DNA of 64,000 nt from an uncultured Pelagimonas sp. (GTDB lineage Bacteria; Pseudomonadota; Alphaproteobacteria; Rhodobacterales; Rhodobacteraceae): assembly GCA_947497905.1 (NCBI GenBank), contig CANMIH010000001.1, positions 310,001 through 374,000 on the forward strand. Direction: 5' to 3'. Under the pieces are notes generated by a model that had not been told where the DNA came from, searched no databases, and saw only the letters and a program-made list of their open reading frames with translations. The position numbers and the translations under genes were made by a program. Shown here piece by piece: positions 23,795 through 33,253 of this stretch. Within the stretch, counting starts at the first letter, position 1, and the number at the start of each line of letters is the position of its first letter.

Positions 23795-25809
23795 TGGATG
23801 ACCTCCTCAAAGCTGGGCGCAACAGGCACCCCATCAGTCACAAATTCCTGACCTACGGTGATCACGTCCACGGTCTCAGGCAGGCCAGCCACCAGCACAC
23901 CCTGACGCGTGTCGCGCAGTAGATTTACCGGCATAAACAGCGCGGTTTCTTCTTTGGTTACCGTCCGGACACCCAGTTCGCCTTCATTGTTGAGCGTGAG
24001 CGACGACTGCGGCAGGAGGTGGGCAGGTTCGCCATCCGCCTCGATTGCAATCTCAGCGGTCTGACCATCGCGAATGCTCAGGTCAGCGTTGGGCAGGGTG
24101 ATTTCCATGCGGAAGGTTCGGGTCAGAGGATCGGCGCTACGTGAAACAAACGACACGTTGCCCACATGCTCGCGACCATCAACAAGACGCACTCCGGCCT
24201 GGGCATCATCCTTGACGCGGGCAATCTCGGTTTCTGGCACAAAGCCTACAAACTTCACCGGATCAAGCTGGATCACAGTGGCGCAGGCACCGCCCGGTTG
24301 CAGCAGAGTGCCAAGCTCGGCGGTGTCGGTTTCCAAGAGCCCACCAAAGGGAGCATGGATCTGCAAGCGATCAATTTCTTTTGTTGCACTGGCGATTTCA
24401 GCTTCAGCGGACTGAATACCGGCCAATGCGCTCTCTTCTGCCGTACGGGCAGACTGAACACCGGCCTGCGCGCCTTCAAGCTGCGACCGCGCGCTTTCGA
24501 CAGCGGCGCGGGCGCCTTCGACGGCGCTCAGAGCCGATTCAACAGTGGCCGAGGCCCCTTCGATCTGGCTTTCAGCGGTTTGAACACCGGCGCGGGCGTT
24601 GGCGATCTGGCTCTGTGCGGCCTGAATGGCGACGCTGGCCGAGGCCAATTGGCTCCGCGCGGCCTGAACACCGGCCTCTGCATTGCGAATCTGGCTTTCA
24701 GCGGCCTGAACTGCGGCCTTCGCAGAGGCCACTTGGCTGCGGGAGGTTTCAACTCCGGCGAGGGCGCCTTCCAACTGGCTTTTGGCCCCTTCGATGCCGC
24801 TTTGTGCCGCGCGAATGCCTGCCTGCGCGGTTAGAACACCGGCCTTGGCAGCCTCAAACCCGGCTTCGGCACCTGCAAGACGGGTCTGAGCGGCAAAGCC
24901 GCCCTGCGCAAGCTTCTGCGCTGCGTTCAAATTGATTTCAGCTTCTTTCACCCGCGCTTCGGCCTCAAGCAAACGTGCTGCGGCCTCGGGAACGCGCGTC
25001 TCCGCTTCTGCGAGTGCGGCGCGAGAGGCCGGGACGGCGGCTTCGGCTTGACGCAAACGCGCCTCGGCAGCAGGGACCCCGGCCTGAGCTTCGATCAGGC
25101 GGGACTGTGCCTCGGGAACCCTGGATAGAGCTTCTTGCAAGCGCGATTCAGCGGCGGGAATACCGGCCTCGGCTTCAACGAGGCGGGCTTCTGATTCCGG
25201 AACGCGTGCCATGGCTTCGGAAAGACGAGCCTGCGCCGCAGGGACGCTGGCTTTGGCTTCGGCCAGACGGGCTTCCGCAGCGGGAACGGCGGCTTCGGCT
25301 TCTGCAATACGCGCGCGGGCAGCGGGAACGCTGGCCTGAGCTTCGGCCAGGCGGGCGGCACTTTCAGGAAGGCGGGCTTTGGCCTCGGCCAGACGCGCCA
25401 GAGCCTCTTGCAGGCTTGCGTCTCGGGTGCCGGGATCCAACTCGCACAACAATTGACCGGCTTCGACCAGCTGGCCTTTGCGCAGCGGCTCAGAAATAAC
25501 CTTACCGCTTGTCTCAGCGCGAACCTCTACCTGGCGAACAGCTTCCGTTTCCCCGCGCAAAACCACCGCGCCATCCACAACCCGCGCCACCGAGCGCATG
25601 GCCATGACCCGAACGGTGCCTTCTGCGAGGTCGCTGGTCGTCGCCTCAGCGTCAATTGTCGGTGTGTCCGCTTCCGCGACTTCGGCTTCTTCCACTGGCG
25701 CAGCGTTAATGTCGCGACCAGCAAAGCCAAACAGCCGTTCACGTTCGAAAACCAACCCGTACAAAACGCCCGCAACAATCAGAGCGGTCAAAAGGGAAAC
25801 AAGGCGCAT
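23791..25809 (-). CDS. RND periplasmic adaptor (membrane fusion protein) with giant repeat hairpin
   Basis: A 672-residue HlyD/AcrA-type adaptor, about 1.7 times the usual length. From the ATG at 25809: an N-terminal membrane anchor (MRLVSLLTALIVAGVLYGLV), an acidic linker, the first half of the lipoyl domain (VEVRAETSGKVISEPLRKGQ), then a very long helical hairpin (residues 133-479), the second lipoyl half (LQIHAPFGGLLETDTAELGT) and beta-barrel/MP domains. The hairpin is built of 14-residue repeats. The frame extends to a TTG at 25830, but a TATAAT at 25830-25835 argues for the ATG. First gene of a two-gene operon with the RND pump. Confidence 0.9.
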   Translation of the reverse strand: MRLVSLLTALIVAGVLYGLVFERERLFGFAGRDINAAPVEEAEVAEADTPTIDAEATTSDLAEGTVRVMAMRSVARVVDGAVVLRGETEAVRQVEVRAETSGKVISEPLRKGQLVEAGQLLCELDPGTRDASLQEALARLAEAKARLPESAARLAEAQASVPAARARIAEAEAAVPAAEARLAEAKASVPAAQARLSEAMARVPESEARLVEAEAGIPAAESRLQEALSRVPEAQSRLIEAQAGVPAAEARLRQAEAAVPASRAALAEAETRVPEAAARLLEAEARVKEAEINLNAAQKLAQGGFAAQTRLAGAEAGFEAAKAGVLTAQAGIRAAQSGIEGAKSQLEGALAGVETSRSQVASAKAAVQAAESQIRNAEAGVQAARSQLASASVAIQAAQSQIANARAGVQTAESQIEGASATVESALSAVEGARAAVESARSQLEGAQAGVQSARTAEESALAGIQSAEAEIASATKEIDRLQIHAPFGGLLETDTAELGTLLQPGGACATVIQLDPVKFVGFVPETEIARVKDDAQAGVRLVDGREHVGNVSFVSRSADPLTRTFRMEITLPNADLSIRDGQTAEIAIEADGEPAHLLPQSSLTLNNEGELGVRTVTKEETALFMPVNLLRDTRQGVLVAGLPETVDVITVGQEFVTDGVPVAPSFEEVIQ
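24373..25413 (-). repeat. Tandem 42-bp (14-residue) coding repeats in the adaptor hairpin
   Basis: Arm 1 (24910-25413) encodes twelve consecutive 14-residue units of the pattern VPAAxARLAEAxAx; ten of them have Pro at position 2. Arm 2 (24373-24894) encodes about twelve units of the pattern AGVQAAxSQIxxAx, with one 7-residue half unit. A short turn (QGGFA) joins them. Units differ at many bases, so the array is old or under selection rather than a fresh slippage product. Confidence 0.9.
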
Positions 25810-25879
25810 CGTGTCACCACTTCCATTCAATTATAAGTGTCGCGCAAATGCGCCTTCATATGTGATCCACACCAAAGGA

Positions 25880-25892
25880 ATGACAGTGTCAT
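25880..25892. promoter_or_regulatory. Palindrome ATGACA-G-TGTCAT upstream of the efflux operon
   Basis: A 13-bp palindrome 70 bases upstream of the adaptor start and 221 bases upstream of the divergent yfgM-like gene. The TGACA/TGTCA arms suit a TetR- or GntR-type dimeric repressor. Confidence 0.4.
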
Positions 25893-25907
25893 CACGGATA
25901 GGTGTTT

Positions 25908-25925
25908 CTGAACCGATTGGTTCAG
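25908..25925. promoter_or_regulatory. Inverted repeat CTGAACC-GATT-GGTTCAG, candidate TetR-type operator
   Basis: Seven-base perfect arms with a 4-base spacer, in the divergent region between the efflux operon and the yfgM-like gene. The shape resembles operators of TetR-family repressors that control RND pumps. No such regulator gene is adjacent, so it would act from elsewhere. The remainder of 25810-26113 shows no gene I accept. Confidence 0.45.
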
Positions 25926-26113
25926 TTGTAGGTACTCGAAAGGCCAGCTTCAACCAGCAGGTCTAAAAAAGTGGCCTTGAAATACACCTCTGGGCCGGAA
26001 TGAGGGCATTTTTTTCCCGCAGCGTGCAGGGCGTTGCGGAATCGACACGCCTTGGCACGAGCGCAGTCGCGGGGTAAGAGGGTGCAAATTGCACAAGCGT
26101 CAAGAGGGTCCAG

Positions 26114-26770
26114 GTGAGCAATCAAGACAGTTTCATCGACGAGGTTACGGAAGAAGTAAAACGTGACCGCCTGTATGGGCTCATGCGCCGATATGGTTGG
26201 ATCCCGGTTGTTGTGGTGTTGGGAATCGTGGGTGGCACCGCCTATCGTGAATACAACCGCGCGGCTGAACAGGCCGCTGCTGAGAGCTTCGGTGACAGCA
26301 TTCTCACAGCCCTCGAAGTCGAAGAAATTCCAGCACGTATTTCTGCTCTGTCTGAGATCAGCACGGGGGATTCAGACGAAAAGGCTGTGCTTGAAATGCT
26401 CATCGCGGCGGAAGAGGGCGTTGATGGGGACGATGCGGCTGCGATTGCACGTTTGCAATCGGTGGCGAATGACACCACTGTGCCTAATATCTATCGCCAG
26501 ATTGCAAGCTACAAAGCCCTGTCGCGTGCCAGCGACGTGCTGAGCCTGGACGAACGCAAGGCGGGATTTGAGTCCCTTGCGGTTGCGGGTCAACCTCTGC
26601 GCGTGCTTGCTGAAGAGCAGCTGGCTTTGATTGAAATTGAAAGTGGTGATGCAGAAGCGGCAATGAAACGCCTACGCGCGCTGATCAGCGATGCAGAAGC
26701 ATCCGCAGGCTTGCGCCGCCGCGCAACTCAGTTGATTGTGGCGCTTGGTGGATCGGTCGACGCAGGCTGA
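26114..26770 (+). CDS. YfgM-like membrane-anchored TPR protein
   Basis: A 218-residue protein starting at GTG after AGAGGG. A short cytoplasmic tail (MSNQDSFIDEVTEEVKRDRL) is followed by one transmembrane helix (GWIPVVVVLGIVGGTAY) and a periplasmic helical TPR-like domain (AAAESFGDSILTALE, EEQLALIEIESGDAEAAMKR). This is the DUF2133/YfgM layout, an ancillary subunit of the SecYEG translocon and periplasmic chaperone network. The gene order YfgM-like, bamB, der is a known bacterial synteny and supports the call. Confidence 0.85.
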   Translation: MSNQDSFIDEVTEEVKRDRLYGLMRRYGWIPVVVVLGIVGGTAYREYNRAAEQAAAESFGDSILTALEVEEIPARISALSEISTGDSDEKAVLEMLIAAEEGVDGDDAAAIARLQSVANDTTVPNIYRQIASYKALSRASDVLSLDERKAGFESLAVAGQPLRVLAEEQLALIEIESGDAEAAMKRLRALISDAEASAGLRRRATQLIVALGGSVDAG

Positions 26771-26799
26771 ACATAGAAAGATTAAGAGGGGGCAGGCAG

Positions 26800-28125
26800 A
26801 TGGCTCAACGGGCAATATTCCTGGGGATGCTGGGTGCACTGGCTTTGGCAGGCTGTGAAGAGCGAGAAGTGGTCCTTCCAGGGGACCGACTTGGAGTGCG
26901 TGAGGTTTTGCAAAGCCAATTGGTTGGCGAAACAGTCAGCGAAAACCAATCTCGCGCGATCTCAATCCCTGCGGCGCAGAACAACTCGGACTGGGCGCAG
27001 AGCTTTGTGTCGCCATCCAATCGCGTCAGCAATGCTGCGCTGTCTGCCGCTCCTACGCTTCAATGGTCGACGAATATTGGCGAAGGTGACGGACGCCGCG
27101 TGCGGTTGAACGTCGATCCTGTTGCAGGGGACGGTCGCGTATATACGGTCGATGCTGCACATGTTGTGCGGGCGGTGTCGAACACCGGCGACATTCTTTG
27201 GAGCTATGATCAGACACCTCTTCGTGACAGCCCCGAACAGGCGCAGGGGGGCGGGCTCGCCTTTGCCGGTGGCCGTTTGTATGTCGTTTCGGGTTTTGGC
27301 ACGCTGACCACCTTGGATGCGGCAACGGGCCAGGAAATCTGGACCCAGAAACTTGGAAACTCCGTCACCGGGGCGCCCACCATTCGGGATGGTGTCGTCT
27401 ATCTTGTTTCGGGAGATCAGGTGGCCTGGGCACTTGAGGCCGACGATGGCCGCATTCGCTGGCAGATCGACGGTGTGGGGGACAGCCACAATGTGGCCGG
27501 TGCGCCTGCGCCTGCTGTTGGCGACAAACATGTGATCTTTTCCTTCGGCAATGCTTCGGTTCAGGCGGCTTTCCGTCAGGGTGGTTTGCGTCTTTGGAAT
27601 GCTGACATTCTGGGCCGTCGCGGCGGCGTCGCGATCGGCAATGTCGATGACATCACTGGGGATCCCGTTATTTCGGGCAACACGGTTTATGCCGGGAATT
27701 ATGCCGGGCGTGTGGTTGCTTTGTCGCTGTTCGACGGAGAGCGTCTCTGGACAGCCCGCCATGGCGCCAAAGGCGCAATTTGGCCCACCGGGGATTCGAT
27801 TTTCTTTGTGTCCGATCTCAATAAGCTGGTTCGGTTGGATGCCGCCACTGGCGAACAGATCTGGACGGTTGACCTGCCGTTTTACGAAACCTCACGCAAA
27901 CCGCAAAAGCGCCGGGACCGGGCTTATACGATGCAGGGGCCGATTCTCGCGGGTGGGCGTCTGATCGTTGCGGGCTCTGACGGCCTGCTGCGCAGCTTCG
28001 ATCCAGCAGACGGTTCGCTGACCTCCAGCATCGAAATGCCAGATGGCGCCACTGCACGGCCAATTGTGGCCGGTGGCACCCTGTATATCGTCTCGGCGGC
28101 GGGCGATCTTCTGGCCTATCGCTAA
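26800..28125 (+). CDS. bamB: Outer membrane assembly lipoprotein BamB
   Basis: A 441-residue PQQ-like beta-propeller lipoprotein of the BAM complex, which inserts beta-barrel proteins in the outer membrane. The signal MAQRAIFLGMLGALALAGC ends in a lipobox with Cys19. Propeller repeats are seen as recurrent LDAATGxxIWT blocks (TLDAATGQEIWTQKLG, LVRLDAATGEQIWTVDL) and repeated G-x-VY/LY strands. It lies 29 bases after the yfgM-like gene and upstream of der; a strong hairpin lies in the gap to der. Confidence 0.93.
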   Translation: MAQRAIFLGMLGALALAGCEEREVVLPGDRLGVREVLQSQLVGETVSENQSRAISIPAAQNNSDWAQSFVSPSNRVSNAALSAAPTLQWSTNIGEGDGRRVRLNVDPVAGDGRVYTVDAAHVVRAVSNTGDILWSYDQTPLRDSPEQAQGGGLAFAGGRLYVVSGFGTLTTLDAATGQEIWTQKLGNSVTGAPTIRDGVVYLVSGDQVAWALEADDGRIRWQIDGVGDSHNVAGAPAPAVGDKHVIFSFGNASVQAAFRQGGLRLWNADILGRRGGVAIGNVDDITGDPVISGNTVYAGNYAGRVVALSLFDGERLWTARHGAKGAIWPTGDSIFFVSDLNKLVRLDAATGEQIWTVDLPFYETSRKPQKRRDRAYTMQGPILAGGRLIVAGSDGLLRSFDPADGSLTSSIEMPDGATARPIVAGGTLYIVSAAGDLLAYR

Positions 28126-28148
28126 GAGATTGAACCCTATCTAGAATT

Positions 28149-28181
28149 GTTCCCAACCCGACGCGTATTCGGGGTGGGAAC
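28149..28181 (+). terminator. Intercistronic hairpin between bamB and der
   Basis: GTTCCCAACCCGA (28149-28161) pairs with TCGGGGTGGGAAC (28169-28181), with one mismatch in 13. No T tract follows, so it may stabilise the bamB message 3' end or attenuate rather than fully terminate. Confidence 0.5.
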
Positions 28182-28300
28182 CTCCAAATTTCGGAACCAC
28201 AGGCTACCAAGAATTTCGTTGAAAATTCGGGGTGTGCACTTGTGGTCTTTTCCCCACCGATGAAATGCGTTAAGCGGGCTGTCTGATCCGGAGAGCCCCG

Positions 28301-29776
28301 ATGTCCTTTACACTTGCCATTGTCGGTCGTCCCAATGTGGGAAAATCGACCCTGTTTAACCGTCTCGTAGGCAAACGCCTGGCCCTGGTCGATGACCAGC
28401 CGGGGGTGACCCGTGATTTGCGCGAAGGTGAGGCACGGATCGGCGACATTAAGTTCACGGTGATTGACACTGCCGGTCTGGAAAATGCCACGGATGATTC
28501 GCTGCCCGCGCGGATGCGCCGCTTGACCGAGCGCGCCGTGGATATGGCCGATGTCTGTCTGTTTATGGTCGATGGCCGGGCCGGCGTGCTGCCGGACGAT
28601 GAGGTCTTTGCCGAAATCCTGCGCAAACGCGCCGACAAAGTCATTCTGGCCGCGAACAAGGCCGAAGGCAAAGCGGCCGACGCGGGCTATCTTGAGGCCT
28701 ATTCACTGGGGCTGGGTGAACCGCTGCGCATTTCTGCCGAACATGGCGAAGGCATGCCTGAGCTCTACAGCGCTCTGCTGCCGATCGAAGAAGAATTCAA
28801 AGCTCGCGCCGAAATCGACGCCCCGGACACCGAGGTAGACGTTGATGAGGACGACGAAGAGGACGATGGCCCACGCGCGATCACTTGGGACAAACCCTTG
28901 CAGATCGCCGTGGTTGGACGTCCAAACGCGGGTAAATCCACTCTGATCAACCAGATCATTGGCGAGGACCGCCTTTTGACTGGCCCAGAGGCGGGCATCA
29001 CCCGCGATGCGATCTCGGTTAAGCAGGAGTGGGGCGGCGTGCCCATGCGGATCTTTGATACCGCAGGTATGCGCAAACGCGCCAAGGTGCAGGAAAAGGT
29101 CGAAAAACTGTCCGTCTCTGACGGCATCCGCGCGGTGAAATTCGCCGAAGTTGTTGTCGTTTTGTTGGACGCAGCCATTCCCTTTGAAAATCAGGATCTC
29201 AAGATCGCCGATCTGGCCGAGCGCGAAGGCCGCGCTGTGGTTGTTGCGGTCAATAAATGGGATATTGAAGACGAAAAGCAGGAAAAACTGCGCGATCTGA
29301 AAGAGGCGTTTGAGCGTCTTCTGCCGCAGCTGCGTGGTGCTCCGCTGATCACGGTCTCGGCTCGCACCGGGCGAGGGCTGGACCGTCTGCAGGCGGCCAT
29401 CCTCAAGGCGCATGACGTCTGGAACCGCCGCGTGACCACCGGTCAGCTCAACCGCTGGCTGGATGCGATGATTGAACGCCACCCGCCACCCGCACCGCAG
29501 GGACGCCGGATCAAACTGCGTTATATGACGCAGGCCAAAACCCGTCCGCCGGGGTTTGTGGTGATGTGTTCGCATCCCGATAAGCTGCCAGAGAGCTATT
29601 CGCGCTATCTGGTCAACGGGTTGCGCGAGAGCTTTGATATGCCAGGCACACCAATTCGCCTGACCATGCGTGGGCAGGGGGACAAGAACCCCTATAAAGG
29701 CCGCAAGAAGAAGAACGCAGGCGCGTTGAAGAAACACATCGGCAAGCTGCAATCCAAGCAGCACGGCGAGAAGTAA
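28301..29776 (+). CDS. der: Ribosome biogenesis GTPase Der (EngA)
   Basis: A 491-residue essential GTPase for 50S subunit assembly. Two G domains in tandem: the first with G1 GRPNVGKST near residues 9-17 and DTAG; the second with GRPNAGKST near residues 206-214, FDTAGMRK and NKWD. An acidic linker ([13 protein letters not shown]) separates them. The KH-like C-terminal domain ([19 protein letters not shown]) and basic tail [14 protein letters not shown] complete the family layout. A strong terminator follows. The 353-residue reverse frame here is a shadow. Confidence 0.96.
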   Translation: MSFTLAIVGRPNVGKSTLFNRLVGKRLALVDDQPGVTRDLREGEARIGDIKFTVIDTAGLENATDDSLPARMRRLTERAVDMADVCLFMVDGRAGVLPDDEVFAEILRKRADKVILAANKAEGKAADAGYLEAYSLGLGEPLRISAEHGEGMPELYSALLPIEEEFKARAEIDAPDTEVDVDEDDEEDDGPRAITWDKPLQIAVVGRPNAGKSTLINQIIGEDRLLTGPEAGITRDAISVKQEWGGVPMRIFDTAGMRKRAKVQEKVEKLSVSDGIRAVKFAEVVVVLLDAAIPFENQDLKIADLAEREGRAVVVAVNKWDIEDEKQEKLRDLKEAFERLLPQLRGAPLITVSARTGRGLDRLQAAILKAHDVWNRRVTTGQLNRWLDAMIERHPPPAPQGRRIKLRYMTQAKTRPPGFVVMCSHPDKLPESYSRYLVNGLRESFDMPGTPIRLTMRGQGDKNPYKGRKKKNAGALKKHIGKLQSKQHGEK

Positions 29777-29778
29777 CC

Positions 29779-29803
29779 AAAAGGGGCCTCTGGCCCCTTT
29801 TTT
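29779..29803 (+). terminator. Strong Rho-independent terminator after der
   Basis: AAAAGGGGCC and GGCCCCTTTT form a perfect 10-bp stem with a 3-base loop and a six-T tail, directly after the der stop codon. Confidence 0.93.
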
Positions 29804-29895
29804 GCAGCAGCTGCAGGCGCGCTTTTCTTGAAATGTTCAGGAAGAGTTGAGAAGGCCTGAGGCGTGTTCTCGCTGGAGGTGATGGGCTGTCCGCT

Positions 29896-30597
29896 TTATT
29901 CCGTATCCGTGGCGCGCAGGCTAAGGATTGCGAAAATACCGATCAGAGCAAGGCCAGTGACCGCAACGTTGAAGGGCTGCCAATTGTTGGCGATGATGCC
30001 GATCAACGCCCAGATCACGGTCATTCCGTACTCCGGAGCGCGGTGCAGGCGGTATTGCATCACCACTGCAATAGCGACAGCAAGAGATAACATAATGAGC
30101 GCAGCAAGTGTTGGGTTCACCCAGCCGTAGCCCCCCATTACCACGCCCGTGGCCACACAGGCTGCGGCGGTCAGCCACCCTGCGTAGATCGCAACGGGGG
30201 CCTGCTGGAGCCAGCGGTCGGTGTCGCCAATCTTAAATAGGCTGAGCATGGCACTGCCCAACATAACCCAGATCAGAAGCGTGGCCGCGATAGGGGAGAG
30301 CTGTGCGAGGGGAATCCAGAGCGCGCCTGTGGCCAAAGACAGAGCCAGCATGGGGCGCATGGCCTCCCAATCCAGATCACTGCTCCGACGAGCAACCCCA
30401 AACCCGGTGCCGATGATCAACCAGGCATAGATCAAGCCCCAGATGCCAAAGGCAAAACCCGCAGGCTGGATCGGTGGGTTTTCAAGAACAACGGGAAACT
30501 GTGTGGGCGCAAAGCCGTTGAAGCCATCCACCAGCCAGGGGGAAATGGCAAAGGCCATAGCCGCAACGAAACACAAAATCGCCCAGAGATAGGTCAT
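29896..30597 (-). CDS. TspO/MBR-related multi-spanning membrane protein
   Basis: A 233-residue integral membrane protein with seven or eight hydrophobic segments. The early segment PPIQPAGFAFGIWGLIYAWL and the Trp in the NNWQPF block resemble tryptophan-rich TspO/MBR relatives, although it is longer than classical TspO (about 160 residues). The ligand or function is unknown. It is transcribed after serS in the same direction, separated by a hairpin (30619-30643). Confidence 0.72.
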   Translation of the reverse strand: MTYLWAILCFVAAMAFAISPWLVDGFNGFAPTQFPVVLENPPIQPAGFAFGIWGLIYAWLIIGTGFGVARRSSDLDWEAMRPMLALSLATGALWIPLAQLSPIAATLLIWVMLGSAMLSLFKIGDTDRWLQQAPVAIYAGWLTAAACVATGVVMGGYGWVNPTLAALIMLSLAVAIAVVMQYRLHRAPEYGMTVIWALIGIIANNWQPFNVAVTGLALIGIFAILSLRATDTE

Positions 30598-30618
30598 GCT
30601 GCCCGTCCATCGGAAGAT

Positions 30619-30643
30619 CCAAAGGCACCTGTGGCGCCTTTGG
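30619..30643 (-). terminator. Hairpin after serS
   Basis: CCAAAGGC and GCCTTTGG form a perfect 8-bp stem with a 9-base loop, about 20 bases past the serS stop on the minus strand. The T tract is weak (TTTGGATCTT). Confidence 0.5.
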
Positions 30644-30661
30644 AGAGTGTTGGAGGCTGGA

Positions 30662-31954
30662 TCAAACCAGTTTGCCTTCCGGGCTCAGGCGAGTTTTGCC
30701 ACCCAGCCACGGCGCAAGCGCCTGAGGCAGGTCAACGCCGCCATCTGCGGTCTGACCGTTCTCCAGCACCGCGATCAGGCAGCGCCCAACCGCAAGCCCC
30801 GAGCCATTCAGCGTGTGAACAAACTCAAGCTTGCCACCCTCAGCGGGTTTGAAGCGCGCATTCATGCGACGGGCCTGAAAATCACCGGTGGTCGAGACCG
30901 AACTGATCTCGCGGAAGGTATTCTGACCCGGCACCCAAGCCTCGATGTCATAGGTGCGGCGGGCGCCAAAGCCCATATCACCGGTGCACAGCGCCACGGT
31001 GCGATAGGGGACGCCCAATTTCTCAAGAATACCCTCGGCACAGCGCAGCATGCGCTGCTGCTCTTCGTCCGATTCGGAGGGATGCGTGATCGAGACCATC
31101 TCCACCTTTTCGAACTGGTGCTGGCGCAGCATGCCCGAGGTGTCCTTACCCGCGCTGCCCGCTTCTGAGCGGAAGCACAGAGTGTGGGCGGTCATGCGGA
31201 TCGGCAGGGCCTTCTCCTCAAGCACCTCACCGGCGGCGGTGTAGGTCAGCGGTACCTCAGATGTGGGCACGAGCCACCAACCATTGGTGGTCTGATAGCT
31301 ATCTTCGCCAAACTTCGGCAGCTTGTCGGTGCCATACATGGCTTCGTCGCGCACGAGAACCGGCGAGTTCATCTCGGTCAGCTCGTTCTCATCGACGTGT
31401 GTGTCGATCATGAACTGGGCCAAAGCGCGGTGGATGCGGGCCACAGCCCCTTTGAGCATGACAAACCGTGCGCCCGAGATCTTGGCCGCAACTTCGAAAT
31501 CCATGCTGGCTTTGACACCGGCAATTTCGAAATGCTCAACCGGCGTGAAATCAAACTCGGGCTGGGTGCCCCAGCGACGGATTTCGACGTTGTCATCTTC
31601 ATCCGCCCCGTCCGGCACATCGGCGGCGGGCAGGTTCGGGATCACAGCCAATTCGTGGGTCAGCTTTTCGTCAAGCTCTTTGGCTTGGGCCTGCATCTCG
31701 GCCACTTCGGCTTTCTTGGCCGAAACCAGGGCGCGCAGGCGTTCGAATTCGGCCTCATCGCCGCTGGCTTTGGCTTTGCCCACCTCTTTCGAGGCGCGGT
31801 TCTGTTCGGCCTGAGCGGTTTCTGCTGCATGGATCGCCGCGCGGCGCTCTTCGTCGATGGCAAGCAGTGACGACGACAGGCCTTCTGTCCCACGGCGCGA
31901 GAGGGCCGCATCAAAGGCAGCTGGGTTTTCGCGGATGGCGCGGATGTCGTGCAT
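30662..31954 (-). CDS. serS: Seryl-tRNA synthetase
   Basis: A 430-residue class II synthetase that charges tRNA(Ser) (and tRNA(Sec) where present). It starts with [18 protein letters not shown] and has the antiparallel coiled-coil arm (about residues 30-105) that contacts the long variable arm of the tRNA. The catalytic core has motif 2 ([28 protein letters not shown]) and motif 3 ([17 protein letters not shown]). Two ATGs occur in tandem; AGGAGG is 5 bases before the second (31954) and too close to the first, so the second is chosen. Confidence 0.96.
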   Translation of the reverse strand: MHDIRAIRENPAAFDAALSRRGTEGLSSSLLAIDEERRAAIHAAETAQAEQNRASKEVGKAKASGDEAEFERLRALVSAKKAEVAEMQAQAKELDEKLTHELAVIPNLPAADVPDGADEDDNVEIRRWGTQPEFDFTPVEHFEIAGVKASMDFEVAAKISGARFVMLKGAVARIHRALAQFMIDTHVDENELTEMNSPVLVRDEAMYGTDKLPKFGEDSYQTTNGWWLVPTSEVPLTYTAAGEVLEEKALPIRMTAHTLCFRSEAGSAGKDTSGMLRQHQFEKVEMVSITHPSESDEEQQRMLRCAEGILEKLGVPYRTVALCTGDMGFGARRTYDIEAWVPGQNTFREISSVSTTGDFQARRMNARFKPAEGGKLEFVHTLNGSGLAVGRCLIAVLENGQTADGGVDLPQALAPWLGGKTRLSPEGKLV

Positions 31955-32119
31955 CATGTCCTCCTAAAGACAAAGTTGAGTCGCCTTTCGCTTATGCCCC
32001 AACTTGGGTGCAGAGTGTAGACCGGAAGCACATCCTTTCTGGGGATTTGAGGTCGCAGTGCCACGGCCGGGGGCGGTGGATAAGCTGAATGCCCGACTAC
32101 ACTTTATCCCGATGGTGCT

Positions 32120-32764
32120 TTAGTCGCTCTTCCCTGATGAGGCACGGTGCCGGGCCAGTTGGGCAAACACCCAATCATTGACCAGCGCGGCCAGTGTCTG
32201 GTCCTGCGATTTGGCCGAAATCACCGCCTGAATTTTTCCATTCGCCAGCACAGGCCCCCCGGATTGTCCGGGCTCGACGGGGCAATTCAGGCGCAGGATC
32301 TGGTCGGAATTTCCGCTGCAGGCCTCCTGCACATCAAGCCGATGCGGCCGTGAACGGCGATACCCCAGCAGAGAAAAAGGGCCGGGCGCATCGCCTAACT
32401 CAAGCGGGGTCGGGGAAAGAGCCTGTGCAAGCTCGACAAAGGCGATGTCAAAGGGCAGCTGAAACCGGCCGTTTTCAAAGGCGCGCGGGTGCACATAGGT
32501 CTGGGTGATTTTCGACGCGCCTTTGTGGCTCTCACCGTTCCACCCCGCGACAAATGTCATGTCGCCGATCCGTTTGAGATACCCGTCCTGCGGCAACACC
32601 ACACAATGCGCGGCGGTCAACGCCAGATCTGGCGCCACCAGAGTGGCGCTGCACATTTCACGATGTTTGTAGCCGGCCAAATTCAACCGACCCACCGCGT
32701 CATTTGCAGATGCAGGCTGGCCAAACACCAAGAGGGAACAGAAAAGGAAACGCGATTTCATCAT
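32120..32764 (-). CDS. Exported trypsin-like serine protease
   Basis: A 214-residue chymotrypsin-fold protease. MMKSRFLFCSLLVFG opens a signal peptide cleaved near PASAN. The catalytic triad is visible as TAAHC, FDIAFVEL and PGQSGGPV (Gln replaces the usual Asp before the catalytic Ser; this variant is seen in glutamyl-endopeptidase-like and other bacterial members). Cysteines near CSATL and LTAAHC could pair. The longer frame to 32971 is rejected because the signal peptide starts at 32764. It is divergent from yajC. The substrate is unknown. Confidence 0.85.
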   Translation of the reverse strand: MMKSRFLFCSLLVFGQPASANDAVGRLNLAGYKHREMCSATLVAPDLALTAAHCVVLPQDGYLKRIGDMTFVAGWNGESHKGASKITQTYVHPRAFENGRFQLPFDIAFVELAQALSPTPLELGDAPGPFSLLGYRRSRPHRLDVQEACSGNSDQILRLNCPVEPGQSGGPVLANGKIQAVISAKSQDQTLAALVNDWVFAQLARHRASSGKSD

Positions 32765-32959
32765 TCTGAAAGACAGTCTGACCGCGCTCCAAAGGCGCCG
32801 CAAGGGTGGAAAACCCGCCGCGACATAGCCTTTCCTTGGCGTTTCCTTAGGAATTGCCCGTTCTTGAGAGGGGCATTGTCTTGCATCCGTGTGATTCAGG
32901 TCATAGGTTCCGCCCGACTGTCGCGGGGGATGCCCCGCCGCCAACCTAAGGAGCATCCC

Positions 32960-33247
32960 ATGGACCAGCAAACCCTATCCTCATTTGTCATGATGGGTCT
33001 GATCTTTGCCATCATGTATTTCCTGCTGATCCGTCCGCAGCAAAAGAAGATGAAAGAGCATCAGGCGATGATCGAGGCCGTGCGCCGCAATGATATCGTC
33101 GTAACCCAGGGCGGTCTGATCGGCAAAGTTGTCAAAGTGAAAGACGACAACGAAGTCGAGATTGAGCTGTCGGAAGGTGTAAAGGTGCGCGCGGTTAAAT
33201 CGACCCTTGCACAGGTTCGCGCCAAAACCGAACCCGCTGAGGGCTAA
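32960..33247 (+). CDS. yajC: Preprotein translocase subunit YajC
   Basis: A 95-residue single-span inner-membrane protein that joins SecDF to the SecYEG holo-translocon. One helix (SSFVMMGLIFAIMYFLLIRP) then the family block QQKKMKEHQAMIEAVRRNDI and IVVTQGGLIGKVVKV. The ATG at 32960 has AAGGAG at 7 bases; the longer upstream frame is not used. It is the first gene of yajC-secD-secF, 6 bases before secD. Confidence 0.95.
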   Translation: MDQQTLSSFVMMGLIFAIMYFLLIRPQQKKMKEHQAMIEAVRRNDIVVTQGGLIGKVVKVKDDNEVEIELSEGVKVRAVKSTLAQVRAKTEPAEG

Positions 33248-33253
33248 GTTTAC

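Noticed and set aside
24373-25413. Repeat array considered as a CRISPR or minisatellite
   Set aside because: The 42-base units are in frame, encode a regular coiled-coil pattern and sit inside an intact adaptor gene. There are no constant repeats with variable spacers.
25922-26125. 67-codon minus-strand frame rich in cysteine upstream of the yfgM-like gene
   Set aside because: No ribosome binding site was found and it overlaps the start of the yfgM-like gene and a candidate operator. It could be re-examined if conserved.
28703-29764. 353-codon open frame opposite der
   Set aside because: Shadow of Der; it would also read through the terminator region of the wrong strand without a promoter.
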